Below the pieces are notes generated by a model, which saw only the letters and a list, made by a program, of their open reading frames with translations, did not search any database and was not told where the DNA came from. Positions 10,951 through 19,649 of a DNA stretch of 64,000 nucleotides are shown piece by piece. Every line of letters begins with the position of its first letter. Positions within the stretch are counted from its first letter, which is position 1. This DNA is from Streptomyces sp. SCL15-4 (GTDB lineage Bacteria; Actinomycetota; Actinomycetes; Streptomycetales; Streptomycetaceae). Position numbers and translations under genes: made by a program. Where the stretch lies: contig NZ_JAOBTQ010000001.1 of the NCBI RefSeq assembly GCF_033366695.1, positions 5,704,001-5,768,000 on the forward strand. Direction: 5' to 3'.

Positions 10951-12192
10951 ATGACGATCAGCCGCAGGACACTGCTGGCCGCGGGCGCGGGCACCGGACT
11001 GCTCGCCGCGTGCGGATCGAACACCGGGCGCGGGGGCGGCGGCTCCGGGCCCCGGCTGTCCCAGTGGTACCACCAGTACGGCGAGCCGGGCACCGAGCGG
11101 GCCGTGCAGCGGTACGCCGCCGCCTTCAAGAAGGCCGAGGTCTCGGTGCAGTGGCGGCCGGGCAACTACGACCAGCAGACCGCCGCCGCCCTGCTCACCG
11201 ACTCCGGGCCCGATGTCTTCGAGGTCAACGGCCCGACCCTCGACCAGATACGCGGTGGCCAGGTCCTCGACCTCACCGACCTGCTGGCGGGAGTGAAGGA
11301 CGACTTCAACCCGGCCGTCCTCGCGCCGAAGACCCACGAGGGCAGGATCTACGGCATTCCGCAGGTCATCGACATGCAACTGCTGTACTACCGCAAGAGC
11401 CTGCTGCGCGACGCCGGCGTGGAGCCGCCCGCCACCCTGGACGCCCTGGTCGAGGCCGCCCGCAAGCTCACCGACGGCAGGACCAAGGGCCTCTTCCTCG
11501 GCAACGACGGAGGCGCCGGCGTCCTCGGCGGAACTCCCTTGTACGCGGCCGGATTCCCGCTCGTCACCGACGACGGACGCGTCGGCTTCGACGACCCCGC
11601 CGCCGCCCGCACCCTCGGCAAGCTGCACCGGCTGTACGCCGACGAGTCCCTCCTCCTCGGCGCGCCCGCCGACTGGTCCGACCCCTCCGCCTTCCTCCAG
11701 GGGCTGACCGCGATGCAGTGGTCCGGACTGTGGGCGCTGCCCCGGGTGCGGAAGGAACTCGGGGACGACTTCGGGGTGCTGCCCTTCCCGGCGGACGGCA
11801 GCCGGGGCCGGCCCGCCGTGCCCGTAGGGGCCTACGGCGCCGCCGTGAGCGCCCGCAGCAGGCACAAGGAACTGGCCAAGGAGTACGTGCGGTGGCTCTG
11901 GGTCCGGCGCACCGACTACCAGAAGGACTTCGCGCTCTCCTACGGCTTCCACATCCCCGCCCGGCGCTCCCTCGCCGCCGAGGCCGCACCGCTGCGCGAG
12001 GGCCCGGCCGCCGACGCCGTACGGTTCACCACCGACCACGGCTACGCCCAGCCGCTGCTGTGGACCCCGGCCGGCCAGACCGCCTACCAGGACGCGCTCA
12101 GCCGGATCATCAAGGGCGGGGCGGACCCGGAGCGTGAACTGCGGGCCGTCGTACGGAAGGTGACGGAGGAGATCGGCAGGGTGCGGAAGTGA
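10951..12192 (+). CDS. Sugar ABC transporter, substrate-binding lipoprotein
   Basis: 413 residues. The signal peptide has a twin-arginine start (ISRRTLLAAG) and a lipobox LLAAC, so the mature protein should be lipid-anchored outside the membrane. The body is an extracellular solute-binding family 1 fold (TAAALLTDSGPDVFEVNGPT, GIPQVIDMQLLYYRKSLL). The ATG at 10951 follows AGGGGGCACAGG. It is the first gene of a three-gene importer. No ATPase gene is present; in Streptomyces the shared ATPase MsiK usually energises such carbohydrate importers. Ligand unknown, probably an oligosaccharide or glycoside. Confidence 0.9.
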   Translation: MTISRRTLLAAGAGTGLLAACGSNTGRGGGGSGPRLSQWYHQYGEPGTERAVQRYAAAFKKAEVSVQWRPGNYDQQTAAALLTDSGPDVFEVNGPTLDQIRGGQVLDLTDLLAGVKDDFNPAVLAPKTHEGRIYGIPQVIDMQLLYYRKSLLRDAGVEPPATLDALVEAARKLTDGRTKGLFLGNDGGAGVLGGTPLYAAGFPLVTDDGRVGFDDPAAARTLGKLHRLYADESLLLGAPADWSDPSAFLQGLTAMQWSGLWALPRVRKELGDDFGVLPFPADGSRGRPAVPVGAYGAAVSARSRHKELAKEYVRWLWVRRTDYQKDFALSYGFHIPARRSLAAEAAPLREGPAADAVRFTTDHGYAQPLLWTPAGQTAYQDALSRIIKGGADPERELRAVVRKVTEEIGRVRK

Positions 12193-13091
12193 GGCGGCAC
12201 AGAACCCTGTGGTTCTGGGTGTTCGTCGGGCCGTTCGCGCTCGGGCTCGCGCTGTTCACGTACGTGCCGCTGCTGTGGAGCGTGGGCCTGAGCTTCTTCG
12301 ACGCGCACAACACCGTCACGCCGACGCGCTTCACCGGACTGGACAACTACACGGCGATGCTGCGGGACGCGGCGTTCCGCGACAGCCTGAAAACCTTCCT
12401 CCTCTTCACCGCCTTCATCGTGCCCGTCACCTACGGGTTCTCCCTGGCCCTCGCCCTGATGGTCAACCGGGTGCGCCGGGCGCGGGCGTTCTTCCGGTCG
12501 GTGTTCTTCCTGCCGGCCGCGTGCAGTTATGTGGTGGCCGCGCTGATCTGGAAGATGTCGATCTTCAGCGGGGTGCGGTTCGGGCTGGCGAACACCGTGC
12601 TGGGCCTCTTCGGCAGCGACTCCGTCGCCTGGCTGTCCACCACCGACCCGCCCTGGTACTGGCTGGTCATCGTGACCGTACGGCTGTGGCTCCAGGCCGG
12701 GTTCTACATGATCCTGTTCCTCGCCGGGCTCCAGCGGATCGACCCGGCGCTGTACGAGGCGGCGGCCGTGGACGGGGCCCGGCCCGGCTGGACGGTGCTG
12801 CGGCACATCACCCTGCCCCAGCTGCGGGGCACCTCGGTCGCGGTGGTGCTGCTGCTCGTCGTGAACGCCTTCCAGGCCTTCGACGAGTTCTACAACCTGC
12901 TCTCCGACGCCCGGGGCTATCCGCCGTACGCCCGGCCGCCGCTGGTCTACCTCTACTACACCGCGCTCGGCCAGGGACAGGACCTGGGCCTGGGCAGCGC
13001 GGGCGCGGTGATCCTCGCCCTGGTCATCGCGGTCGTCACCGTGGCACAGGCCCGCTGGCTGCGGCTGGGAAGGACGGACGGCGATGGATGA
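12189..13091 (+). CDS. Sugar ABC transporter permease (MalF type)
   Basis: 300 residues with six predicted membrane helices and the permease EAA loop YEAAAVDGARPGWTVLRHIT, which docks the ATPase. The GTG start overlaps the stop of the binding-protein gene by four bases (GTGA), indicating translational coupling. It forms the membrane channel with the next gene product. Confidence 0.92.
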   Translation: MRRHRTLWFWVFVGPFALGLALFTYVPLLWSVGLSFFDAHNTVTPTRFTGLDNYTAMLRDAAFRDSLKTFLLFTAFIVPVTYGFSLALALMVNRVRRARAFFRSVFFLPAACSYVVAALIWKMSIFSGVRFGLANTVLGLFGSDSVAWLSTTDPPWYWLVIVTVRLWLQAGFYMILFLAGLQRIDPALYEAAAVDGARPGWTVLRHITLPQLRGTSVAVVLLLVVNAFQAFDEFYNLLSDARGYPPYARPPLVYLYYTALGQGQDLGLGSAGAVILALVIAVVTVAQARWLRLGRTDGDG

Positions 13092-13917
13092 CGCCCTGGT
13101 GCGGGCCGGGCGGGCGCTGCGGCTGGCGCTGCTGACCGCGCTCGCCCTGCTCTTCCTGATCCCCTTCTACCTGCTGGTGCGCAACGGGCTGGCCGACGAG
13201 CGGGACATCACCTCTCCCGAATGGACGTTCTTCCCCGCCGACGTGCGGTGGGGCAACGTCCGGGAACTGTTCGCCGACCCGTCGGTGCCCTTCGCCCGGT
13301 CCCTGCTCAACTCCGCGCTGATCGCCGTCGCCACCACCCTCGGCACCCTGCTGCTCGCCTCCCTGGCCGGCTACGGCCTGGCCCGCATCCCCTACCGGCA
13401 CGCGAACAAGGTGTTCTACGGCATCCTGGGCACCCTGCTGGTCCCGGCGGCCGTCACCTTCGTCCCCAGCTTCGTGCTGGTGTCGTCGCTGGGCTGGATC
13501 TCCACGCTGCGCGGGCTGATCGTGCCGACGCTGTTCTCCGCGTTCGCCTGCTTCGTCTTCCGGCAGTACTTCCTCGGCTTCCCCCGGGAGCTGGAGGACG
13601 CGGCGCAGGTGGACGGGCTCGGGTACTGGCGGACGTACTGGCGCGTCGTCGTCCCCAACGCCCGTCCGGTGTTCGCGGCGGTGGGGACGATCGTGTTCCT
13701 CGGCGCGTGGAACTCCTTCCTGTGGCCGCTGGTGATCGGGCAGGACCGGAGCGCCTGGACGGTGCAGGTGGCCCTGTCCTCGTTCACCACCGCGCAGGTC
13801 GTCCGGCTGCACGAGCTGTTCGTCGCGGCGGCCGTGTCGATCCTGCCGTTGCTGCTGGTGTTCCTGTTCTTCCAGCGGTGGATCGTGGCGGGGGTGGAGC
13901 GCACCGGGATCGACTGA
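13084..13917 (+). CDS. Sugar ABC transporter permease (MalG type)
   Basis: 277 residues, six membrane helices, EAA loop ELEDAAQVDGLGYWRTYWRV. It overlaps the MalF-type permease by eight bases and completes the importer. The 56-base space before the convergent nirD stop contains no clear strong hairpin. Confidence 0.92.
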   Translation: MDDALVRAGRALRLALLTALALLFLIPFYLLVRNGLADERDITSPEWTFFPADVRWGNVRELFADPSVPFARSLLNSALIAVATTLGTLLLASLAGYGLARIPYRHANKVFYGILGTLLVPAAVTFVPSFVLVSSLGWISTLRGLIVPTLFSAFACFVFRQYFLGFPRELEDAAQVDGLGYWRTYWRVVVPNARPVFAAVGTIVFLGAWNSFLWPLVIGQDRSAWTVQVALSSFTTAQVVRLHELFVAAAVSILPLLLVFLFFQRWIVAGVERTGID

Positions 13918-13973
13918 CCCGCGGGACGGACCGGCTCAGGCCGCGGAGCCGCCGTCGACGCGGACCGTTTCCG

Positions 13974-14348
13974 TCAGGAGACCCGGGCGTCGGACAGCTG
14001 GTGGGCGCGCACCTCGTACACCGCGATCCGCACCGTCTCGTCGTCCAGGCAGGCGCCGCTGACCAGGTCGAAGCGCTGCTTGAGCAGCGGCGAGGCCACG
14101 AACGGGCGGCCCTGGTGGGTGCCGGTCAGGCCGCGGGAGAGGACGGCCGCCCCGGTGAACGGGTCGCGGTTGTCCACGGCGTACAGCCGGCCGGCGCGGT
14201 CCCGGAAGACCGCCGCCTGGCGGCCGTCGGGCAGCAGGGCGGCCACGCCGCGGCCGGGGACCAGCATGCTCAGGTCGCAGACCGTGAACCAGCCGTCCGC
14301 CAGCTGGAGCTGCACCTTCAGATCGGTCGTCTCAATGGCCAGGGTCAT
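13974..14348 (-). CDS. nirD: Assimilatory nitrite reductase small subunit
   Basis: 124 residues with a Rieske-like fold of the NirD family (VCDLSMLVPGRGVAALLPDG, YAVDNRDPFTGAAVLSRGL). The Cys/His cluster ligands of true Rieske proteins are absent, as expected for NirD. It supports NirB in the six-electron reduction of nitrite to ammonium with NADH. The ATG overlaps the nirB stop (ATGA, 14345-14348), so it is coupled to nirB. Confidence 0.93.
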   Translation of the reverse strand: MTLAIETTDLKVQLQLADGWFTVCDLSMLVPGRGVAALLPDGRQAAVFRDRAGRLYAVDNRDPFTGAAVLSRGLTGTHQGRPFVASPLLKQRFDLVSGACLDDETVRIAVYEVRAHQLSDARVS

Positions 14349-16954
14349 CGCTGGGCGCTTCCTTCCAGGACGTCGTCGGCGGGCCGCAGCCCGATGTTCA
14401 GCAGCGGGAGGTCGGGCTTGATCTGGTCGCGCTCGGGGACGAAGGAGACCACCGGGTCGGGGGTGTCCGGCGCGTTGACGAAGGACACGAACCGGGCCAG
14501 CTTCTCGGGGTCGCCCACGGTCTCGGCCCACTCGTCCCGGTAGTGCGCGACGTGCTCGCGCATCAGCCGCTCCAGTTCGTCGCAGATGCCGAGCGAGTCG
14601 TGCACCACCACGTCCCGTACGTGGTCCAGGCCGCCGGGGATGCGCTCCAGCCAGGCGGAGGTGCGCTCCAGCCGGTCGGCGGTGCGGATGTAGAACATCA
14701 GGAACCGGTCGATCAGCCGGACCAGTTCGGCGTCGGACAGGTCCTGGGCGAGCAGGTCGGCGTGGCGCGGGGTGGCGCCGCCGTTGCCGCCGACGTACAG
14801 GTTCCAGCCGCCCGCGGTGGCGATCACACCGAAGTCCTTCGACTGCGCCTCCGCGCACTCGCGCTGGCAGCCGGAGACCGCCGACTTCAGCTTGTGCGGG
14901 GACCTCAGGCCCCGGTAGCGCAGCTCCAGGTCGATCGCCATCCGGACCGAGTCCTGCACGCCGTAGCGGCACCAGGTGGAGCCCACGCAGGACTTCACCG
15001 TGCGCAGCGCCTTGCCGTAGGCGTGCCCGGACTCGAAGCCGGCGTCCACCAGCCGGGCCCAGATCAGCGGCAGCTGCTCCACCCGGGCGCCGAACATGTC
15101 GATCCGCTGACCGCCGGTGATCTTCGTGTAGAGGCCGAAGTCCCGGGCGATCTCGCCGATCACGATCAGCTTCTCGGGCGCGATCTCCCCGCCGGGGATG
15201 CGCGGCACCACCGAGTACGAGCCGTTCTTCTGGAGGTTGGCGAGGAAGTGGTCGTTGGTGTCCTGGAGCGCGGCCTGCTCGCCGTCCAGGACATAGCCGC
15301 TCGCGCCGATGGAAGGGGCGAGGGAGGCGATGATCGAGCCGACCGTCGGCTTGCACACCTCGCAGCCCTCGCCGCCCCGGGCGTCCTCGCGGCCGTGACG
15401 GTCCAGCAGCTCCCGGTACGAGGTGATGCGCAGCGCGAGGACGATCTCGTACAGCTCCTCGCGGGTCTGGGAGAAGCAGCCGCACAGCCCCTTGTCGACC
15501 TCGACGCCGGACGCCTCCAGCTCGGCGGTGAGCAGCTGGCCCAGCACCTTCACGCAACTGCCGCAGCCGGTGCCGGCCTTGGTGCACTTCTTCACCTCGG
15601 GCACGGTCACGCAACCGTGCTCGGTGACCGCGCCGCGGATCGTGCCCTTGCTGACGTTGTGGCAGGAGCAGATGATCGCGTCGTCCGGGAGGGCGGACGG
15701 GCCGAGCTGGGCCCCCGAATCGGCTCCGGCGGGCAGGACGAGCGACTCGGGGGAGATCGGCGGCACCGAGCCGGTGAGCGCGCGCAGGGTGCCGTACGCC
15801 TCCGCGTCGCCGACCAGGATGCCGCCGAGCAGGGTGCCGTCCGCGCCGATGACCAGCTTCTTGTACAGGCCCGCGCGCGAGTCGGAGTAGACGACGTCGA
15901 GGCAGTCCTCGGTGGTGCCGTGCGCGTCGCCGAAGGAGGCGACGTCCACGCCGAGCAGCTTCAGCTTGGTGGACAGGTCGGCGCCGGTGAAGGACGCCTC
16001 GTCGGCGGCGATGGTCGCGGCGGCCGTCTCGGCCTGCTCGTAGCCCGGCGCCACCAGTCCGTACACCCGGCCGTCGGCGGCCAGCGCGCACTCGCCGATC
16101 GCGAAGACGTGCGGGTCGGACACGGTCCGGCACTGCTCGTCCACCGCGATGCCGCCGCGCTCGCCGACCGTCAGGCCCGCGTCCCGGGCCAGCTGGTCGC
16201 GGGGGCGGACGCCGGCGCTGAACACCACCATGTCGGCGGCGAGTTCGGAGCCGTCGGACAGCTTCATGCCGGTGACGGCGCCGTCGGGGCCGGTCACGAT
16301 CTCCTGGGTGCCCACGCCGGTGTGGACCGTCAGGCCCATCTGCTCGATGGTCCGCAGCAGGGCCGCGCCGCCGCCCTCGTCGACCTGCACCGGCATCAGG
16401 CGCGGCGCGAACTCCACGATGTGCGCGTTCAGTCCGAGCCCCTTGAGCGCGCCGGCGGCCTCCAGGCCGAGCAGCCCGCCGCCGACCACGGCACCGGTCT
16501 TCGCCCGGGACTTCGCGTACTCCTCGATGGCGAGCAGGTCCTCGATGGTCCGGTAGACGAAGCAGCCGGTGGCGTCCTTGTTCGGTACCGGCGGCACGAA
16601 CGGGTAGGAGCCGGTGGCCAGGACGAGGACGTCGTAGTCCACGACCAGGCCCGAGCGGGCGGTCACCTTCCGCGCCGCGCGGTCGATCGTCTCGGCCGGG
16701 TCGCCGATGTGCAGCTCGATGCCGTGGTCCTTGACGAACTCCATGTCGGTCATGGAGAGGTCCTCGGGGGTCTTCCCCGAGAAGTACGAGGTGAGCTGCA
16801 CGCGGTCGTACGCCGGACGCGGCTCCTCGCACAGCACGACCACGCGGTGCGTGGCGGTCAGGCCGCGCTCGGCGAGCGCTTCGAGGAAGCGCTGGCCGAC
16901 CATGCCGTGGCCGACGAGCACGATCGTGGGGGTGGCCTCCGGGGTGGCGGACAT
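14345..16954 (-). CDS. nirB: Assimilatory nitrite reductase large subunit
   Basis: 869 residues, full length. Order: FAD/NAD(P)-binding module (TIVLVGHGMVGQRFLEAL; VVGGGLLGLEAAGALKG); BFD-type [2Fe-2S] domain (IICSCHNVSKGTIRGAV with TGCGSC); ferredoxin-like repeat; then the siroheme/[4Fe-4S] domain with CVGSTWC and GCQREC as the Cys-x5-Cys and Cys-x3-Cys cluster ligands. It reduces nitrite to ammonium in the cytosol. Siroheme supply fits the chelatase gene at 27.4 kb. Its start directly abuts the stop of the partner flavoprotein (TGAATG), and GGAGG lies upstream. The probable GlnR-type site upstream of the operon points to nitrogen control. Confidence 0.96.
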   Translation of the reverse strand: MSATPEATPTIVLVGHGMVGQRFLEALAERGLTATHRVVVLCEEPRPAYDRVQLTSYFSGKTPEDLSMTDMEFVKDHGIELHIGDPAETIDRAARKVTARSGLVVDYDVLVLATGSYPFVPPVPNKDATGCFVYRTIEDLLAIEEYAKSRAKTGAVVGGGLLGLEAAGALKGLGLNAHIVEFAPRLMPVQVDEGGGAALLRTIEQMGLTVHTGVGTQEIVTGPDGAVTGMKLSDGSELAADMVVFSAGVRPRDQLARDAGLTVGERGGIAVDEQCRTVSDPHVFAIGECALAADGRVYGLVAPGYEQAETAAATIAADEASFTGADLSTKLKLLGVDVASFGDAHGTTEDCLDVVYSDSRAGLYKKLVIGADGTLLGGILVGDAEAYGTLRALTGSVPPISPESLVLPAGADSGAQLGPSALPDDAIICSCHNVSKGTIRGAVTEHGCVTVPEVKKCTKAGTGCGSCVKVLGQLLTAELEASGVEVDKGLCGCFSQTREELYEIVLALRITSYRELLDRHGREDARGGEGCEVCKPTVGSIIASLAPSIGASGYVLDGEQAALQDTNDHFLANLQKNGSYSVVPRIPGGEIAPEKLIVIGEIARDFGLYTKITGGQRIDMFGARVEQLPLIWARLVDAGFESGHAYGKALRTVKSCVGSTWCRYGVQDSVRMAIDLELRYRGLRSPHKLKSAVSGCQRECAEAQSKDFGVIATAGGWNLYVGGNGGATPRHADLLAQDLSDAELVRLIDRFLMFYIRTADRLERTSAWLERIPGGLDHVRDVVVHDSLGICDELERLMREHVAHYRDEWAETVGDPEKLARFVSFVNAPDTPDPVVSFVPERDQIKPDLPLLNIGLRPADDVLEGSAQR

Positions 16955-18169
16955 TCAGGAGCCTCCATCGTTGGTGAGCAGGTGCAGCAGGGGCCCGTCG
17001 TCGGGGAGCGGCTCCGCTCCCTCCCAGGCGCGGGCGAGCGCGCCGACGGTCCCGAGTTCGCCGACGAGGACCCCGCCGACCAGGCGGTCGTCGCGGACGA
17101 CGACCTTGCGGTAGGTGCCCCGGGTGGCGTCGGCGAGCCGCACGACGTCGTCGCCGGGGCGCGCCTCGGTCTCGCCGAACGCGGCGAGGTCGAAGGGGGA
17201 GCCGGGACCGGTCAGGGTGAGCCGGGTCAGGGAACGGGTGCCGCGATAGCGGGCGGCGGTGTCGCCCGCGAGCAACTCGGCGAGTGCGTCGGCCTGTTCG
17301 AGGGCCGGCTCGGCGAGGCCGTAGACGGTGCCGTCGTGCTGGGCGCAGTCGCCGATAGCGTGGACGAGCGGGTCGGAGGTGCGCAGCTCGTCGTCCACGA
17401 GGACGCCCTTGCCGACGGCGAGACCGGCCTGCTCGGCGAGTTTGGTGCGGGGCCGAACCCCGCAGGCGAGGACCACGAGGTCGGCGTCGAGGGCGTAGCC
17501 GTCGGCCAGCTCCACCGAGCGGACCGCGCCGGCCACGCAGCGCACGTCCCGCACCCGGCACTCGGTGTGCACCTCCACACCGAGGTCGGTGAGGTGGCGC
17601 AGCACCAGCCGGGAGGCGTCCGGGTCGAGCTGGCGCTCCATCAGCCGCTCGGCCTGCTGCGCGAGGACCACCTGGGCGCCGCGCGCGGCCAGCGCGCGGG
17701 CCGCGGAGACGCCGAGCAGGCCGCCGCCGATGACGACCGCGCGCACCCCGGGCCGGACCGCCTTCGCCAGGCCCAGGCAGTCGTCCAGGGTGCGGAAGGC
17801 GTGGACGCCTTCGGGCAGCCGGCGGTCGGGCGTGAACAGGCCGCGCAGCGGGGGCAGCACCGGGTTGGAGCCGGTGGCCAGGACCAGCCTGTCGTAGGCG
17901 ATCGACATGCCGTCGGCGCAGGAGACGGTGCGGGCGGCCCGGTCGATGCCGGTGACGCGGGTGCGCAGCAGGCCGGCGGGCGGCGGGAGGGTGATCACCT
18001 CCGGGGCGTACCGGCCGGCCAGCACCTCGGCGAGGAGCACACGGTTGTACGGCGCGTGCTCCTCGTCGCCGACGAGCAGCGCGGGCGTGCCCAGCTCACC
18101 GAGCCGCCGGGCGAGCCGCACGCCCGCGAGGCCGGCGCCGATCACCACCACACGCGTATTCGAGGTCAT
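16955..18169 (-). CDS. NAD(P)/FAD-dependent oxidoreductase of the nitrite reductase operon
   Basis: 404 residues with an N-terminal FAD-binding Rossmann motif (VVVIGAGLAGVRLARRLGEL), a second dinucleotide site (AVVIGGGLLGVSAARAL) and the C-terminal ATG-like GDCAQHDG region. It resembles the flavoprotein half of NirB and standalone reductases found as the first gene of actinobacterial nir operons. It probably feeds electrons to the nitrite reductase, but a separate role cannot be excluded. First gene of the operon with nirB and nirD; the start is the ATG at 18167-18169 after GGGGAC. Confidence 0.85.
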   Translation of the reverse strand: MTSNTRVVVIGAGLAGVRLARRLGELGTPALLVGDEEHAPYNRVLLAEVLAGRYAPEVITLPPPAGLLRTRVTGIDRAARTVSCADGMSIAYDRLVLATGSNPVLPPLRGLFTPDRRLPEGVHAFRTLDDCLGLAKAVRPGVRAVVIGGGLLGVSAARALAARGAQVVLAQQAERLMERQLDPDASRLVLRHLTDLGVEVHTECRVRDVRCVAGAVRSVELADGYALDADLVVLACGVRPRTKLAEQAGLAVGKGVLVDDELRTSDPLVHAIGDCAQHDGTVYGLAEPALEQADALAELLAGDTAARYRGTRSLTRLTLTGPGSPFDLAAFGETEARPGDDVVRLADATRGTYRKVVVRDDRLVGGVLVGELGTVGALARAWEGAEPLPDDGPLLHLLTNDGGS

Positions 18170-18192
18170 GTCCCCGAGCGTGCGGCCCGGAC

Positions 18193-18219
18193 GTTACCCG
18201 GCGGCATCACGGCTGTTTC
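18193..18219 (-). promoter_or_regulatory. GlnR-type box upstream of the nir operon
   Basis: Read on the minus strand this is GAAAC-n6-GATGC-n6-GTAAC, three pentamers on an exact 11-base repeat, ending 24 bases before the flavoprotein start. GlnR sites in Streptomyces are gTnAC-n6-GaAAC repeats of this periodicity, and nirB is a known GlnR target. Two of three pentamers fit well; the middle one is poor. Confidence 0.45.
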
Positions 18220-18301
18220 CCGGGAGGAACGCTGCCCTCAGCGGGGAGAGGCGGAGGGTGTGAGGGGTCTGCGGGGGAGCCGGGGAGGCTGGTGAGGCCG
18301 G

Positions 18302-19189
18302 TCACCGGGTCCGGAGCAGGTGCACCAGGCCGGTGGTGTCCTCCGCGCCGTGGCCGTCGGCCAGGCGGCGCCGCATGAGGTCGAAGAAGGGGGTGACCAG
18401 TTCCGCGCTCACTCCTTGCTCTTCGGCCGTACGCAACAGGGTGCCGGTGCCCGCGACCTGCATCGCGAGGTGGGAGACGACATCGGTGGTGTAGTCGCCG
18501 GACGCCAGCCGGGCGGCCATGCCGTGCGCCTGGCCGGCCATCGCGGTCAGCCAGGACACGAGCAGCGGCGCGAACTCCTCGGGGGCCACCTCCGTGTCCC
18601 GCAGCAGCGCGAAGGCGCTCGTGATGCCCGCGAACATGCCGTACATGCCGGTCAGCAGCGCCACGTCGTGCAGCGCGGCGAGGGCGGGGCCGGCGCCGAC
18701 GTACTCGGTGCCGGCCGGGACGGCGAGGGTGCCTCGGTGCTCCTCGAACAGCTCCCGGTCACCGCTGTAGAACACGAAGGCGCCGGGCGCGCCGATCATC
18801 GGCGGTACGGCCATGATCCCGCCGTCCAGCAGCCGGGCGCCGCGTTCCTCGGCCCAGGCGGCGCGGGCGCGGGCGTCGGCGGGCGTGCCGGTGGTGAGGT
18901 TCACCAGGTCGCGGCCGGCCAGGTCGGCACCTTCCAGGGCGGCGCCCACCGAGGCGTCGTCCAGCAGACAGGCCACGACGAGCCGGTTCGCGGCCACCGC
19001 CTCCGCCGCGCTGCCGGCCGCCACCGCGCCCTCGGCGGTCAGCGCGTCCGCCCGCCGCGGCGTGCGGTTCCAGACGGTCAGCGGATGCCCGGCGGCGAGC
19101 CAGGCCCGTCCGAGCGCGGTGCCCATCGCGCCGGTGCCGAGCAGGGTCAGAGGGGTAGGGGGGCCGGAGGAAAGGGAGTTGTCGTTCAT
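18302..19189 (-). CDS. Imine-reductase-like NADPH dehydrogenase
   Basis: 295 residues. N-terminal Rossmann fold with LTLLGTGAMGTALGRAWLAA and the Arg-containing NADPH signature WNRTPRRAD; then GGIMAVPPMIG, a segment typical of imine reductases, and an all-helical C-terminal dimerisation domain with ALHDVALLTGMYGM, where the catalytic residue would lie. It could also be a beta-hydroxyacid dehydrogenase relative; physiological substrate unknown. It is divergent from an HxlR regulator across a 12-bp palindrome. No ribosome site precedes the ATG; a leaderless transcript is possible. Confidence 0.75.
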   Translation of the reverse strand: MNDNSLSSGPPTPLTLLGTGAMGTALGRAWLAAGHPLTVWNRTPRRADALTAEGAVAAGSAAEAVAANRLVVACLLDDASVGAALEGADLAGRDLVNLTTGTPADARARAAWAEERGARLLDGGIMAVPPMIGAPGAFVFYSGDRELFEEHRGTLAVPAGTEYVGAGPALAALHDVALLTGMYGMFAGITSAFALLRDTEVAPEEFAPLLVSWLTAMAGQAHGMAARLASGDYTTDVVSHLAMQVAGTGTLLRTAEEQGVSAELVTPFFDLMRRRLADGHGAEDTTGLVHLLRTR

Positions 19190-19223
19190 GACGACTAGGC
19201 TCGCCGGGGGAGCCGCCGCGCAT

Positions 19224-19235
19224 AAGTACGTACTT
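19224..19235. promoter_or_regulatory. Perfect palindrome, probable HxlR operator
   Basis: AAGTACGTACTT is a perfect 12-bp palindrome in the 98-base gap between the imine-reductase-like gene and its divergent HxlR gene, at about the -35 position for the former. HxlR-family operators commonly carry GTAC/AGTAC-type half sites. Confidence 0.5.
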
Positions 19236-19287
19236 CGGAGTGGGTGGTTACCCGCAGGGAAGGGTGCAGGTCGGAAGGGGGAACACC

Positions 19288-19632
19288 ATGCCGGTGGGAC
19301 GGCGGCCGGGGGCGTATGTCTGCGGCACGGACGCGGCGATGGACATCATCGACGGCAAGTGGAAGGTGTCGATCCTGTGGGCGCTGGGGGAGGGCACCCG
19401 CCGGTTCGGTGAGCTGCGGCGGCTGCTGCCGGGCGTCACGGAGAAGGTGCTCGCCGCGCAGCTGCGCGAGCTGGAGGCGGACGGCATCGTGTACCGCGAG
19501 GACCACGCCGAGGTGCCGCCGCGCGTCGAGTACTCGCTGACGGAGGCCGGCGACCGGCTGAACGAGGCGCTGGCGCCGCTGGGGGCGTGGGGCAAGGAGC
19601 ACGTGCTGGGCGGGCAGCCGGCGGTGGGCTGA
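19288..19632 (+). CDS. HxlR-family transcriptional regulator
   Basis: 114 residues, a compact winged helix: AAMDIIDGKWKVSILWAL, then RRFGELRRLLPGVTEKVLAAQLRELE and PPRVEYSLTEAG (wing). A Cys near the N-terminus (YVCGTD) is at the position where redox or electrophile-sensing HxlR members carry a sensor thiol. The ATG at 19288 follows GGAAGGGGG. It is divergent from the imine-reductase-like gene, its likely target. Confidence 0.88.
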   Translation: MPVGRRPGAYVCGTDAAMDIIDGKWKVSILWALGEGTRRFGELRRLLPGVTEKVLAAQLRELEADGIVYREDHAEVPPRVEYSLTEAGDRLNEALAPLGAWGKEHVLGGQPAVG

Positions 19633-19649
19633 CGGTTCGCGCAGTGCGG

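Noticed and set aside
14543..18295. A 1250-codon open frame on the plus strand across the nitrite reductase operon
   Set aside because: It is antisense to nirB and the flavoprotein, has Arg/Gly/Val/His-rich composition and no domain; long antisense frames are normal at this GC content.
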